From Rhodobacter sp. (GTDB taxonomy: Bacteria > Pseudomonadota > Alphaproteobacteria > Rhodobacterales > Rhodobacteraceae), in NCBI GenBank assembly GCA_020637555.1, contig JACKKF010000002.1, forward strand, positions 1 to 64,000: a stretch of 64,000 nt of DNA, written 5' to 3'. How positions within the stretch are numbered: the stretch's first letter is position 1; each line of letters opens with the position of its first letter. A program made the position numbers and the translations under genes. Below the pieces are notes generated by a model that was not told where the DNA came from, made no database searches, and was given only the letters and a program-made list of their open reading frames with translations. Positions 26,095 to 34,762 of this stretch are shown here, piece by piece.

Positions 26095-26360
26095 TCCTCT
26101 ATGCCCTGAGCTTCGCCATCGGCTGTTTTGCCCTCGGTCTGCTGCTGAACCTGTGGCGCGTGGTGAAAGGTCCGCAGGCCAGCGACCGCATCCTGGCGCT
26201 GGACACGATGACCATCAACGCCATCGCCCTGCTGATCCTGCTGGGAATCGCGCTGGGTTCATCGATCTTCTTCGAGGTGTCGATGCTCTTTGCCCTGGTG
26301 GGGTTCATCTCGACCGTCAGCTATTGCCGCTTTCTGCTGCGCGGCGACATCATCGAGTGA
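26091..26360 (+). CDS. mrpF: Mrp antiporter subunit F
   Basis: This 89-aa protein has three membrane spans. The family signature RVVKGPQASDRILALD, followed by TINAIALLILLG, is present. The start overlaps mrpE by 4 bases. Confidence 0.95.
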   Translation: MILYALSFAIGCFALGLLLNLWRVVKGPQASDRILALDTMTINAIALLILLGIALGSSIFFEVSMLFALVGFISTVSYCRFLLRGDIIE

Positions 26361-26373
26361 GGGGGACACAGCC

Positions 26374-26793
26374 ATGACCGATCTGCCGTTCTGGGCCGAA
26401 ATCGCCGTCAGCGTGTTTCTGGTCATTGCCGGGGTGTTCGGGCTGGTGGGGTCCTATGGCCTCATCCGTCTGCCCGACCCGATGACGCGGCTGCATGCCC
26501 CCACAAAGGCGACGACCCTGGGGGTCGGCGGGGTGCTGATCGCCTCGATGATCTTTGTCTTCGCCACCGAAGGGCGCGTGTCGCTGCATGAACTGCTGAT
26601 CGCGCTGTTCCTGTTCCTCAGCTCACCCATCACCGCGTTGTTCATCGCCAAGGTGCATCTGCACCTGCGCGAGGATCAGTCCACCCTGCCGCAGCCCAGC
26701 GATGGCCTGGGCTGGGCCGGCTACACGGTCGAGACTCCGGCCCGCGGGGTGCGCGAGTCGCTGGACGAGTCCGACGATGCGGAAAGCCGCTGA
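26374..26793 (+). CDS. mrpG: Mrp antiporter subunit G
   Basis: This 139-aa protein has the MnhG/PhaG motif LIRLPDPMTRLHAPTKATTLG and three spans, with a polar acidic C-terminal tail. The start at 26374 is preceded by GAGGGGGA. It is the last subunit of the antiporter operon. Confidence 0.94.
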   Translation: MTDLPFWAEIAVSVFLVIAGVFGLVGSYGLIRLPDPMTRLHAPTKATTLGVGGVLIASMIFVFATEGRVSLHELLIALFLFLSSPITALFIAKVHLHLREDQSTLPQPSDGLGWAGYTVETPARGVRESLDESDDAESR

Positions 26794-26891
26794 CCGCAGC
26801 GCCACGGCGGTTTCGACACCGGGAGAATCGGTGTAAAAGGGACCGCTGCCGGTCTGGGGGTGTCCGGTGCGTTGTGACAGGGTGAGTTCGG

Positions 26892-27242
26892 GTGTGGGAT
26901 GCGCAAGCGATTGACGAACTGACCGAAGTCGTGGTGACACGGCTTCTGGTGCAGGAGGAAACAGCCCGCGCGGTCGCCGCCGACCTGGCGCGCGGCCTTG
27001 CCGCGTCGTCGCCCGCGCTGCCGGCCCTGTCGCTGGCCTTGCCCTTTGCGCTGGCGGCCGGATCCATCGAGGAAATGCTGGGCGCCGGTCTGCAGGCGCG
27101 GCGCGCCGCGCGCGATGCCTGGCGGATCAGCGCCCTGATCGGCGTGGACGCCCTGAGCCTGCGTCAGCAGGGCGCGGACACGATCGCCGATCTCTGGGCG
27201 CTGTGGCAGGCGGGCGACGAGGTGTTTCGCGCCGCCGAATGA
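26892..27242 (+). CDS. Unidentified small helical protein
   Basis: This 116-aa protein starts with GTG, with AGGGTGAG upstream. It is Ala/Leu-rich and appears all-helical. Two acidic-basic heptad stretches flank a hydrophobic middle (PALPALSLALPFALAAG) that could be one membrane span or a buried helix. No family recognised. It lies 98 bases after mrpG, so it may be co-transcribed with the antiporter genes. Confidence 0.55.
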   Translation: MWDAQAIDELTEVVVTRLLVQEETARAVAADLARGLAASSPALPALSLALPFALAAGSIEEMLGAGLQARRAARDAWRISALIGVDALSLRQQGADTIADLWALWQAGDEVFRAAE

Positions 27243-27285
27243 CGCCCGTTTCGGGGCGCGCGCACGCAAGGCGCACAAACGCGAA

Positions 27286-27306
27286 CAGGCCCCTGTCGGG
27301 GGCCTG
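27286..27306. terminator. Hairpin between convergent genes
   Basis: CAGGCCCC (27286-27293) pairs with GGGGCCTG (27299-27306) around a 5-base loop. On the minus strand it is followed by a moderately T-rich stretch, so it more likely serves mscL. It may serve both genes. Confidence 0.5.
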
Positions 27307-27329
27307 CCTGTGTCGTGAAGGGCCGTGGA

Positions 27330-27770
27330 TCAGCGCGCTTTCAGCAGATCGCGGATCTCGGCCAGCAGCTCTTCCTGGGTCGGGCCAGGCGGGGCGGCGG
27401 GCGCTTCGGGTGCGGCTTCTTCCTCGCGCTTGGCGGCATCCTTGACGGCGTTCACGGCCTTGACCATCAGGAACACCACCCAGGCCACGATCAGGAAGTT
27501 GATCACCGCCATGATGAAGGCGCCATAGGCAAAGACCGAGGCCCCGGCCTCGCGCGCGGCGGCCAGCGTGGCATCGGCGGGCACGTCGCCGGCCAGCACC
27601 AGGTAGTTGTTGGTAAAGTTCATGCCACCGGTGAACAGGCCGATGATCGGATTGATCAGGTCGCCCACCAGCGACGTGACAATCGCCGTGAAGGCCGCGC
27701 CGATGATGATCCCGACGGCCATGTCCATGACATTGCCCCGGGCGATGAAAGTCTTGAATTCACTGAACAC
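27330..27770 (-). CDS. mscL: Large-conductance mechanosensitive channel MscL
   Basis: This 146-aa homopentameric membrane channel opens under osmotic downshock. The N-terminal helix EFKTFIARGNVMDMAVGIIIGAAF region matches the MscL signature, and the second span is at about 70-95. The C-terminal segment is rich in Ala, Pro and Glu, ending in a helix EELLAEIRDLLKAR. The start is GTG at 27770 with AAGGGA upstream; it gives the standard N-terminus. Confidence 0.96.
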   Translation of the reverse strand: MFSEFKTFIARGNVMDMAVGIIIGAAFTAIVTSLVGDLINPIIGLFTGGMNFTNNYLVLAGDVPADATLAAAREAGASVFAYGAFIMAVINFLIVAWVVFLMVKAVNAVKDAAKREEEAAPEAPAAPPGPTQEELLAEIRDLLKAR

Positions 27771-27930
27771 AGTCTGTCCCTTTATCCCGTTCCTCTCCCG
27801 TTCGGGGGCGCGACGGAACGCGCCTTGAACCCCTCGGTCGAAGCTGGTTTACCTTTCCGTATCGCGAACAATGCCCGCGCGCGCCCCCAAATCAAGGTGA
27901 AACTCGCGCGCCCATTCCCCGGAGCCCACA

Positions 27931-28632
27931 ATGCCCGACCTTTCCGCCTATCCCGTGACGCACCGTTGGCCGGCCCGAAACCCCGAGGTCCTGCAACTGT
28001 ATTCGCTGCCCACGCCGAATGGCGTCAAGGTCGGCGTCATGCTGGAGGAGACCGGCCTGCCCTATGAAGGGCACCGCCTGAGCTTTGCCGAGAACGATCA
28101 GTTCACCCCGGAGTTCCTGTCGCTCAACCCGAACAACAAGATCCCGGCGATCCTGGATCCCAACGGTCCGGGCGGCAAACCGCTGGCGCTGTTCGAAAGT
28201 GGCGCGATCCTGGTCTATCTGGCCGAAAAGACGGGGAAATTCCTGTCATCGGATCCGGTGACCCGGGTGCAGACGCTGCAATGGCTGATGTGGCAGATGG
28301 GGGGCGTCGGGCCGATGTTCGGACAGTTCGGCTATTTCCATGCCTTCGCCGGCAAGGAGATCGAGGACAAGCGCCCGGTCGAACGCTACCGCGCAGAAAC
28401 CGAACGTCTGTTGCGGGTGCTCGACGGCCAGCTTGACGGACGGGACTGGATCGTCGGCGACTTCTCGATCGCCGACATCGCGACGGGTCCCTGGGTGCGC
28501 ACGCTTCTGACCCATTACAAGGCGGGCGATCTGGTGGGGTGGGGCACGTTGAAGAATGTGCCGGCCTGGTTCGACCGGTTCATGGCGCGCCCGGCCGTGC
28601 AACGCGGCGTGACCGTCCCGCCCGAATCCTGA
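27931..28632 (+). CDS. Glutathione S-transferase family protein (YghU/YfcG-like)
   Basis: This 233-aa protein has an N-terminal thioredoxin-like GST domain (residues 18-100, LYSLPTPNGVKVGVMLEE then NPNNKIPAI and ALFESGAILVYLAEK) and an all-helical C-terminal domain with DWIVGDFSIADIA. The residues SLPTPNG match the nu-class (YghU/YfcG) proteins, which act on disulfides of glutathione rather than by conjugation. The role here is inferred from that class. Confidence 0.85.
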   Translation: MPDLSAYPVTHRWPARNPEVLQLYSLPTPNGVKVGVMLEETGLPYEGHRLSFAENDQFTPEFLSLNPNNKIPAILDPNGPGGKPLALFESGAILVYLAEKTGKFLSSDPVTRVQTLQWLMWQMGGVGPMFGQFGYFHAFAGKEIEDKRPVERYRAETERLLRVLDGQLDGRDWIVGDFSIADIATGPWVRTLLTHYKAGDLVGWGTLKNVPAWFDRFMARPAVQRGVTVPPES

Positions 28633-28646
28633 CCTGCCTGGCTGAG

Positions 28647-28666
28647 TGTTCAGTCCCAACTGAACA
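28647..28666. promoter_or_regulatory. Perfect 20-bp palindrome, operator or hairpin
   Basis: TGTTCAGT-CCCA-ACTGAACA is an exact inverted repeat 15 bases after the glutathione transferase stop and 137 bases before the pcm-like gene. There is no T-run after it. It fits a dimeric repressor operator for the pcm-tolC unit, or a factor-dependent stop for the upstream gene. Confidence 0.45.
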
Positions 28667-28803
28667 TTCCGCTTGAAACCGGCGTCGCCGCGTGCGAGGA
28701 AGCCACAACGCCCGACCGCGACAGAGTCGCCGGGGCACAGCGCATTGCCAAGGTCCCGGCCCCTGTGGCAAGAGGGGCCGACAGACCCAGACGGAGCCAT
28801 TCG

Positions 28804-29457
28804 ATGCCCGATTTCGCCGCACGCCGGACGATGATGGTCGACAACCAGGTGCGCCCCTCGGACGTGACCAAGCTGCCGATCATCGAGGCCATGCTGACCC
28901 TTCCCCGCGAACGATTCCTTCCCGGCTCTCTGGCCGAGGTTGCCTATGTCGGCGAAAACGTCGCGCTGGGTGGCGGGCGCGTTCTGCTGGACCCGCGCAC
29001 CCTGGCCAAGATGCTCGACGCGCTGGACATCAAGCCCAGCGAACTGGTGCTCGATGTGGCGGCTGCGACGGGCTACTCCAGCGCCGTGATCGCCCGCATG
29101 GCCGAGGCGGTGATCGCGCTGGAAGGCGATTCGGCCCTGGCCGACGACGCCGAGGCCGCGCTGGAAGCCGTCGGTGCCAGCAATGTCGTGGTCGAACGGG
29201 GCGCGCCGGCCGCAGGTGCGCCGGCGCACGGCCCCTATGACGCGATGGTGGTCGAGGGGGGGATCGAAACCTTCCCGCAGGCCCTGACGGCGCAACTGAA
29301 GGATGGCGGCCGCGTCGCGGCGCTGTTCCTGGACGGGGCCCTGGGCACGGTGCGGCTGGGCGTCAAGCATGACGGAACGATTCGCTGGCGCGACGTGTTC
29401 AACGCCGCCGCGCCCGTGCTGGACGGCTTCACCGCCGAGCGCGTCTTCGCGCTGTAA
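28804..29457 (+). CDS. Protein-L-isoaspartate O-methyltransferase-like protein
   Basis: This 217-aa protein is of the PCMT family of SAM-dependent methyltransferases. It has the N-terminal RRTMMVDNQVRPSDV, PRERFLP, and a SAM-binding motif VLDVAAATGYSSAV. Canonical Pcm has a DIGxGxG-type loop, here AAATGYSS, so repair activity is not certain. It immediately precedes tolC on the same strand, an arrangement common in this order. Confidence 0.82.
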   Translation: MPDFAARRTMMVDNQVRPSDVTKLPIIEAMLTLPRERFLPGSLAEVAYVGENVALGGGRVLLDPRTLAKMLDALDIKPSELVLDVAAATGYSSAVIARMAEAVIALEGDSALADDAEAALEAVGASNVVVERGAPAAGAPAHGPYDAMVVEGGIETFPQALTAQLKDGGRVAALFLDGALGTVRLGVKHDGTIRWRDVFNAAAPVLDGFTAERVFAL

Positions 29458-29535
29458 ATCTGCGCGCCGCCTCACAGGGCGGCACGCGGGGCCTGGCCCG
29501 GGGGGGCGAGTGCCGTAACTGGTATGGAGGGCGCG

Positions 29536-30936
29536 ATGGGCGTTCTGACACGGATTCGCGCGGCGGTCGCCGCGGTGGGTGTGGTTTCGGCGCTTGCCGG
29601 TCCGGCGGGTGCGCACACTCTGGCGGATGCACTGGCTGCGGCCTATCGCAACTCGAATCTGCTGGATCAGAACCGCGCGCTGCTGCGTGCCGCCGACGAG
29701 GACGTGCAGCAGGCGATTGCGGCGCTCTATCCCGTGGTGAATTTCGCCGCCACCGCATTGTCCAGCACGACCGGATCGCCGGACTATCAACTCACCCTGG
29801 GGTTGCAGGCGACGATCCCGCTGCTTGACTTCGGGCGGGGCCGCATGGCGGTCGATGCCACGCATGAGACCGTGCTGGCGACCCGTGCGGCGCTGACGGT
29901 GATCGAACAGAACGTGCTGATGGGGGCCGTGCAGTCCTATCTCGGCCTCTACAGCAAGCTTCAGGCGCTGCAGCTTCAGCAGAACAACGTGTCCCTGATC
30001 GGCGAGCAGTTGCGCGCGGCGCGCGAGCGGTTCGAACTGGGCGATTCCACCCGCACCGATGTCGCCCAGGCCGAGGCCCGCCTGGCCGCCGCCCGTTCGT
30101 CGCTGGCCTCGGCGCAAGGGGATGTCGCGATCGCGCGCGAACAGTATCGCCTGACCGTCGGCGCCTACCCTGAGAATATCTCGGCGCCGCCGCGTCTGCC
30201 GCACCTGCCGGCCTCGCTGGAGGCGGCGCAGGAAACCGCACGGCGCAACCATCCGTCGATCACCCAGGCGCAGCACCTGGTTGCGGTGGCCGATCTGACC
30301 TCCGAGATCGTTCAGACCCAGCGCCTGGGCTCGCTGACCGGCTCGATCCAGGCGCAGACCGGCTTTGGCCGGTATGCGGGATCGCCGGAACGCAGCGCCT
30401 CCTCGCTGACGGGATCGCTGAATTATCAGGTCAATCTGTTCGACGCGGGACGCCTGAATTCGTCCGAACGCCAGGCGGTCGCGCGGGCCGAGGCGCAGCG
30501 CGCCGCGCTCAACCAGACCGTCGCCACGGTGCAGCAGCTTGTGGCCGCGAACTGGGCGCAGGTGCAGATCGCGCGGGCCTCGATCCAGGCCAGCGATCAA
30601 CAGATCCGGGCCACGCAATCCGCCTATGACGCCGTGCGGGCCGAGGCCGAGCTGGGCTCGCGCACCACGCTCGATGTGCTGGACGCCGAGCAAGAACTGC
30701 TCAACGCCCGCAGCGCGCGGATCTATGCGGCGGCCGGGTTGCAGACCGCGGCCTATGCGTTGCTGCAATCGACCGGCCAGTTGACGGTGCAGTCCCTCGG
30801 GCTGGGCATTCCGACCTATGATGTCGAGGCCTACTCTGCCAACCTGCGCCGCGAACCCCCGCGCGAGACCCCGTCGGAACAGGGGCGCCGGCTGGACCGC
30901 ATCCTGGGCCGCTATGGCCCGCGCGAGGATCGCTGA
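29536..30936 (+). CDS. tolC: TolC family outer membrane efflux protein
   Basis: This 466-aa outer-membrane channel serves type I secretion and RND efflux. The signal peptide spans residues 1-24 (VGVVSALAGPAGAHT). Two OEP repeats of long helices follow, with the family-typical ARERFELGDSTRTDVAQAEARL in repeat one and ELGSRTTLDVLDAEQELLNAR in repeat two. The start at 29536 has GGAGGG just upstream; the ATG at 29524 would bury that site in the gene. No inner-membrane pump gene is adjacent. Confidence 0.93.
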   Translation: MGVLTRIRAAVAAVGVVSALAGPAGAHTLADALAAAYRNSNLLDQNRALLRAADEDVQQAIAALYPVVNFAATALSSTTGSPDYQLTLGLQATIPLLDFGRGRMAVDATHETVLATRAALTVIEQNVLMGAVQSYLGLYSKLQALQLQQNNVSLIGEQLRAARERFELGDSTRTDVAQAEARLAAARSSLASAQGDVAIAREQYRLTVGAYPENISAPPRLPHLPASLEAAQETARRNHPSITQAQHLVAVADLTSEIVQTQRLGSLTGSIQAQTGFGRYAGSPERSASSLTGSLNYQVNLFDAGRLNSSERQAVARAEAQRAALNQTVATVQQLVAANWAQVQIARASIQASDQQIRATQSAYDAVRAEAELGSRTTLDVLDAEQELLNARSARIYAAAGLQTAAYALLQSTGQLTVQSLGLGIPTYDVEAYSANLRREPPRETPSEQGRRLDRILGRYGPREDR

Positions 30937-30981
30937 GGGTCGTTGCGCCGCCGTTGACGGATCGTTCATTCTGATCGGTTG

Positions 30982-31010
30982 TTGTTTCAACGTCCGAGCG
31001 GCGCTATCCT
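30982..31010 (+). promoter_or_regulatory. Candidate promoter for the PopZ-like gene
   Basis: TTGTTT (30982-30987), a 17-base spacer and TATCCT (31005-31010), 28 bases before the start codon. Matches to the vegetative consensus are moderate. Confidence 0.4.
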
Positions 31011-31038
31011 GTGCGCCATAACGAGCAGGGGTGAAGGA

Positions 31039-31881
31039 ATGTCGGACGCCATGACGAACCGCGAGATCGAGGATGTTCTCACCTCGATCCGGCGGCTGGT
31101 TGCACAGGAAGGCACGCGCGGCGCCGAGGCCGGGCGCCTGATCCTGACCGAAGCGCAACGGGTCGTGACCGACGCGGCACCGGCGGACGCGGGCGTCGAC
31201 CCAGCCCGGGGCGCCACGGAACAGGGCGCCACGGAACAGGACGCGGCGGCGCAAGATTCGACGGCGCAGGCAGGGGCTGCCGATTCGGCGGACGATGACG
31301 GCCGTGTCAGGCCCGGCGCCGACATGGGCCTGCCCGAGCCCGACTTTGGCAAGCTCGAAGCCACGATCGCCGAGCTGGAGGCCGCTGTCTCGGCCAGTGG
31401 CGAAGCCTGGGAAGGCGAGGTGGTCGAGGAGGCGCCGCGCGCGTCGAATGTGACGGAACTGTATGGGCGGCTGAATTTCAGCCATCGCAACCGCAACGCC
31501 GCGCCGGACGCATCCAGCACCCCGGACACCCCCGGCGAGGCCGCGTCCCCCGCCACAGCGCCCGCCGTGCCCGCGGACGAGTCCGGACCCTCGCCTGTCG
31601 TGGCCACCGAAGTTGGCCTGCCCGGGCCTGAACAGGATCAGACGGCGGCCGCATCCGTCGATCCGCGCGAACCCGACGTCACCGACACCGACACCGCCAC
31701 GGTCGAGGATGGCGACCCGATCCTTGAGACCGTGATCGACGAGGCGACACTGCGCGCCCTGGTCGCGCAGATCGTGCGCGAGGAATTGCAGGGCCAGTTG
31801 GGTGAGCGCATCACCTTGCAGGTGCGCAAACTTGTCCGCGCCGAAATCGCCAAGGCGCTGGACGAACGCGCGCTGCTGTAG
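31039..31881 (+). CDS. PopZ-like acidic linker protein (DUF2497-like)
   Basis: This 280-aa protein has three parts: an N-terminal helix EIEDVLTSIRRLVAQEG resembling the PopZ start (EEILASIRRI), a long acidic Pro/Ala/Asp/Glu-rich low-complexity linker (about 35-230), and a C-terminal helical region (DEATLRALVAQIVREEL...). PopZ organises the cell pole and anchors the chromosome in alphaproteobacteria by self-assembly through the C-terminal helices and binding partners through the N-terminal one. The architecture fits, but overall similarity cannot be judged here. A perfect 15-bp tandem duplication sits in the linker (31210-31239). Confidence 0.6.
   Translation: MSDAMTNREIEDVLTSIRRLVAQEGTRGAEAGRLILTEAQRVVTDAAPADAGVDPARGATEQGATEQDAAAQDSTAQAGAADSADDDGRVRPGADMGLPEPDFGKLEATIAELEAAVSASGEAWEGEVVEEAPRASNVTELYGRLNFSHRNRNAAPDASSTPDTPGEAASPATAPAVPADESGPSPVVATEVGLPGPEQDQTAAASVDPREPDVTDTDTATVEDGDPILETVIDEATLRALVAQIVREELQGQLGERITLQVRKLVRAEIAKALDERALL
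31210..31239 (+). repeat. Perfect 15-bp tandem duplication in the PopZ-like linker
   Basis: GGCGCCACGGAACAG occurs twice in a row, adding GATEQ twice to the disordered acidic linker. It is in frame and would allow slippage-driven length change. Confidence 0.8.
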
Positions 31882-31957
31882 ACCGCTTGCGCGGGCGTGG
31901 GGCAGGGCGCCATGCCCGCTGCGCCGACCGCCGCTCAAACCCCGCCGCCCAAACAAG

Positions 31958-31985
31958 AACGCCGCCCCCTGAAGGGCGGCGTTTT
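31958..31985. terminator. Bidirectional terminator between PopZ-like gene and transketolase
   Basis: A perfect 10-bp stem AACGCCGCCC/GGGCGGCGTT (31958-31967 with 31974-31983), six-base loop, with TT on the plus side and a T-rich run on the minus side. It lies between two convergent genes. Confidence 0.8.
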
Positions 31986-32005
31986 GCCGGTTAAGGGGGA
32001 TGCGG

Positions 32006-34018
32006 TCAGAGCAGGGCCTTGGCCTTGGCTGCGGCGACCTCGGCGGTGATGCCGAATTCCTCATACAGACGCTCATAGGGGGCCGAGGCCCCGAATCCGG
32101 TCATGCCGACGAAATCAGCCTTGCGCCCGCGCTCGCCCAACAGCCAGCGATCCCAGCCCCCAGCGCGCACGCCGGCCTCGATGCCGATGCGGACGCCACC
32201 CGCCGGCAGAACGCGCCGACGGTAGGCCTCGGGCTGGGCGGCGAACAGCTCCATGCAGGGCATGGACACCACGCGCGTGCCGATCCCTTCGGCTTGCAGC
32301 AGGTCGCGGGCCTTCAGCGCGATTTCGACTTCGGAACCGGTGGCGATCAGGATCACCTGGCGCTTGTCCTCGGCCTCGGCCAGGATATAGGCGCCTTGCG
32401 CGGTCAGGTTCCGGGGGCGATGGCTGTCACGCACCGGCGGCAGGGTCTGACGGCTGAGCGACAGGACCGAGGGGGTCTCGACCTGATACAGCGCGCATTC
32501 CCAGGCTTCGGCGGTTTCCACCAGATCGGCAGGGCGGAACACCAGCGTGTTCGGCGTGGCGCGCGAAATGGCCAGATGCTCGACCGGCTGGTGGGTGGGG
32601 CCGTCCTCGCCCAGGCCGATCGAGTCATGGGTCATGACGTAGACCACCGGCAGCCCCATCAGCGCGCTGAGCCGCATCGACGGGCGCGCGTAATCGGTGA
32701 AGGCCATGAACGTGCCCGAATAGGGCCGGATGCCGCCGTGAAGCACCATGCCATTCATCGCCGCGGCCATGCCGTGTTCACGGATGCCCCAATACATGTA
32801 GCGGCCCTTGCGGTTGTCCACGTCGAACACCCCGAGATCATCGGTGCGGGTGTTGTTCGACCCGGTCAGGTCCGCCGATCCGCCAAAGGTATCGGTGACG
32901 ATCGGGTTCACCGCTTTCAGCACGAGTTCCGAGGCCGCGCGCGTGGCCATCGCCTTGGGCGTCTCGATGGCGGCCTTTTTGACCGCGCGGATCGCCGCGG
33001 GCAGACGCTTGGGCAACTCGCGGGTGAAAATGCGCACGAATTCGGCCTGGCGCCCCTCGGGCAGGGCGGCAAAGCGCGCTTCCCAGGCCTCGCGTTCGGC
33101 GGTGTTGCGGGTGCCGATGGCTTCCCAGTCGGACTTGATGTCGGCGGGAATTTCGAACGGACCGTGTTGCCAGCCATAGGCGGCGCGGGTGTCCGCGATC
33201 AACTTGGCGTCGGTCAGCGCGCCGTGCCCTTTCGAGGTGTCCTGTGCGGACGATCCCAGAGCGATATGCGTCTTGCACGCGATCAGCACCGGCCGGGCCG
33301 AGGCCCTAGCCTGCGTGAGGGCGCGGTCGATGTCCTCGGGGTCGTGGCCATCGCATTCCAGCACACGCCAGCCCGCGGCCCGGAAGCGGGCGCGCTGGTC
33401 GGTGATGTCACTGAGCGCGACCGATCCGTCGATGGTGATGCCGTTGTCATCCCACAGGACGATCAGCTTCGACAGCTTGTGCCGGCCCGCGATGCCGATC
33501 GCTTCCTGGCTGACGCCCTCCATCAGGCAGCCGTCGCCGGCGATCACATAGGTGTGGTGGTCCTGGATCTTCGCGCCCCAGCGCGCGCGCAGATGGGCCT
33601 CGGCCATGGCGAAGCCGACGGCGTTGGCGATCCCCTGGCCCAACGGCCCGGTGGTCGTTTCGACACCGGTCACATGGCCGTATTCCGGATGGCCGGCGGT
33701 GATCGCGCCCCATTGGCGGAAGTTGCGGATCTGGTCGAGCGTCACATCCTCGTAGCCCGTCAGATGCAGCAGGGCATAGATCAGCATCGACCCGTGGCCC
33801 GCCGACAGGATGAACCGGTCGCGGTCGGCCCAATGCGGGGCCTTGGCGTCGAACTTGAGGTGATTGCGGAACAGCACGGTCGCGACGTCGGCCATGCCCA
33901 TGGGCATCCCCGAATGCCCGGACTTTGCTGCGGCAACGGCGTCCATGGCCAGCACGCGGATCGCGGTGGCAAGGCGCCAGTGGTCGGGGTGCTTGGTGCG
34001 AAGCGAGTCGATTTCCAA
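32006..34018 (-). CDS. tkt: Transketolase
   Basis: This 670-aa thiamine-diphosphate enzyme transfers two-carbon ketol units in the pentose phosphate and Calvin cycles. It has the N-terminal motif GHSGMPMGMAD, the ThDP/Mg motif GDGCLMEGVSQEA...WDDNGITIDG, the central pyrimidine-domain DSIGLGEDGPTHQPVEHLA, and the C-terminal TGSEVEIAL. Length and order are standard. The start codon is TTG (34018), with AAGGA 8 bases upstream; no better in-frame ATG exists and the resulting N-terminus matches the family. Confidence 0.97.
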   Translation of the reverse strand: MEIDSLRTKHPDHWRLATAIRVLAMDAVAAAKSGHSGMPMGMADVATVLFRNHLKFDAKAPHWADRDRFILSAGHGSMLIYALLHLTGYEDVTLDQIRNFRQWGAITAGHPEYGHVTGVETTTGPLGQGIANAVGFAMAEAHLRARWGAKIQDHHTYVIAGDGCLMEGVSQEAIGIAGRHKLSKLIVLWDDNGITIDGSVALSDITDQRARFRAAGWRVLECDGHDPEDIDRALTQARASARPVLIACKTHIALGSSAQDTSKGHGALTDAKLIADTRAAYGWQHGPFEIPADIKSDWEAIGTRNTAEREAWEARFAALPEGRQAEFVRIFTRELPKRLPAAIRAVKKAAIETPKAMATRAASELVLKAVNPIVTDTFGGSADLTGSNNTRTDDLGVFDVDNRKGRYMYWGIREHGMAAAMNGMVLHGGIRPYSGTFMAFTDYARPSMRLSALMGLPVVYVMTHDSIGLGEDGPTHQPVEHLAISRATPNTLVFRPADLVETAEAWECALYQVETPSVLSLSRQTLPPVRDSHRPRNLTAQGAYILAEAEDKRQVILIATGSEVEIALKARDLLQAEGIGTRVVSMPCMELFAAQPEAYRRRVLPAGGVRIGIEAGVRAGGWDRWLLGERGRKADFVGMTGFGASAPYERLYEEFGITAEVAAAKAKALL

Positions 34019-34111
34019 GGCAGCATTCCTTCAAGAGATGTCGGTTGCGGGCGTCTTATCAGGCTGGGGTGCGAGATCAAGCTTGCAGGCGGTCACGGCA
34101 TGGCTGATTGG

Positions 34112-34140
34112 TTGGAATGCCCGGGGTTTCGCCCTATTCT
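34112..34140 (+). promoter_or_regulatory. Candidate promoter for the coiled-coil/zapA operon
   Basis: TTGGAA (34112-34117), exactly 17 bases, then TATTCT (34135-34140). Transcription would start near 34147. The leader carries a CCCACAC/GTGTGGG stem (34154-34160 with 34187-34193). Confidence 0.45.
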
Positions 34141-34212
34141 GCACGAAAAACGACCCACACGGTAAGAGACAGTGATTCGTAAGGCTGTGTGGGCATGGTT
34201 GTGGAGAGATGG

Positions 34213-34746
34213 ATGAGCGATCTTGCCCCGGTGGAAAAACGGCTCTCGGATGCGTTGGAGCGGATTGCCCGGCAGATCGAAAAGGGCGCATCGGCCGCGA
34301 AACCGGCCAAGGGCGGGGTGTTCGGCCTGGGCGCACGTCCTGACGCCGGCCCCGATCCCGAACAGGTTGCGGTGGTGTCCAGCCTGCGCGAGGCGCTGGA
34401 AAAGGAACGCGCCGCGAATGCCCAGCTGAACGAGCGGGTGCAGCAGGTCAAGCAGCGCCAGGAAACGACGATCGCGCAACTGGAGCGTCGGCTTGCACGG
34501 CTCACCGAACAGCTCGATCTGCAGAGCCTGGAAATGCTGCGCCTGAAAAAGGCCAATGCCAAACTGATCGAGGCGAATGCCGGGCTGAGGGACGCCCAGG
34601 TCGAATCGTTCCCCGATGCGACCTTGATCAACAAGTCGATCTCGGCCGAGCTTGAGGCCCTGCAAGCCGAGCGCCGCGCCGAAATGGCCGAAATGGAAGA
34701 AATCCTGGCCGAACTGAAGCCGCTTCTTGCGGCCGAGCCGCGCTGA
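34213..34746 (+). CDS. Coiled-coil protein upstream of zapA
   Basis: This 177-aa protein has an N-terminal helix and a linker, then an almost unbroken coiled coil from about residue 60 to 130 (ALEKERAANAQLNERVQQVK and following heptads). GGAGAG precedes the ATG at 34213. No enzymatic motif. It lies 16 bases before zapA and is surely co-transcribed with it, which suggests a role in cell division or Z-ring bundling. That role is inferred from position. Confidence 0.7.
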   Translation: MSDLAPVEKRLSDALERIARQIEKGASAAKPAKGGVFGLGARPDAGPDPEQVAVVSSLREALEKERAANAQLNERVQQVKQRQETTIAQLERRLARLTEQLDLQSLEMLRLKKANAKLIEANAGLRDAQVESFPDATLINKSISAELEALQAERRAEMAEMEEILAELKPLLAAEPR

Positions 34747-34762
34747 GAGAGGAAGACCCATC

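Noticed and set aside
28246..32076. 1276-codon minus-strand open frame
   Set aside because: It spans the antisense of four well-supported genes and has no recognisable domain.
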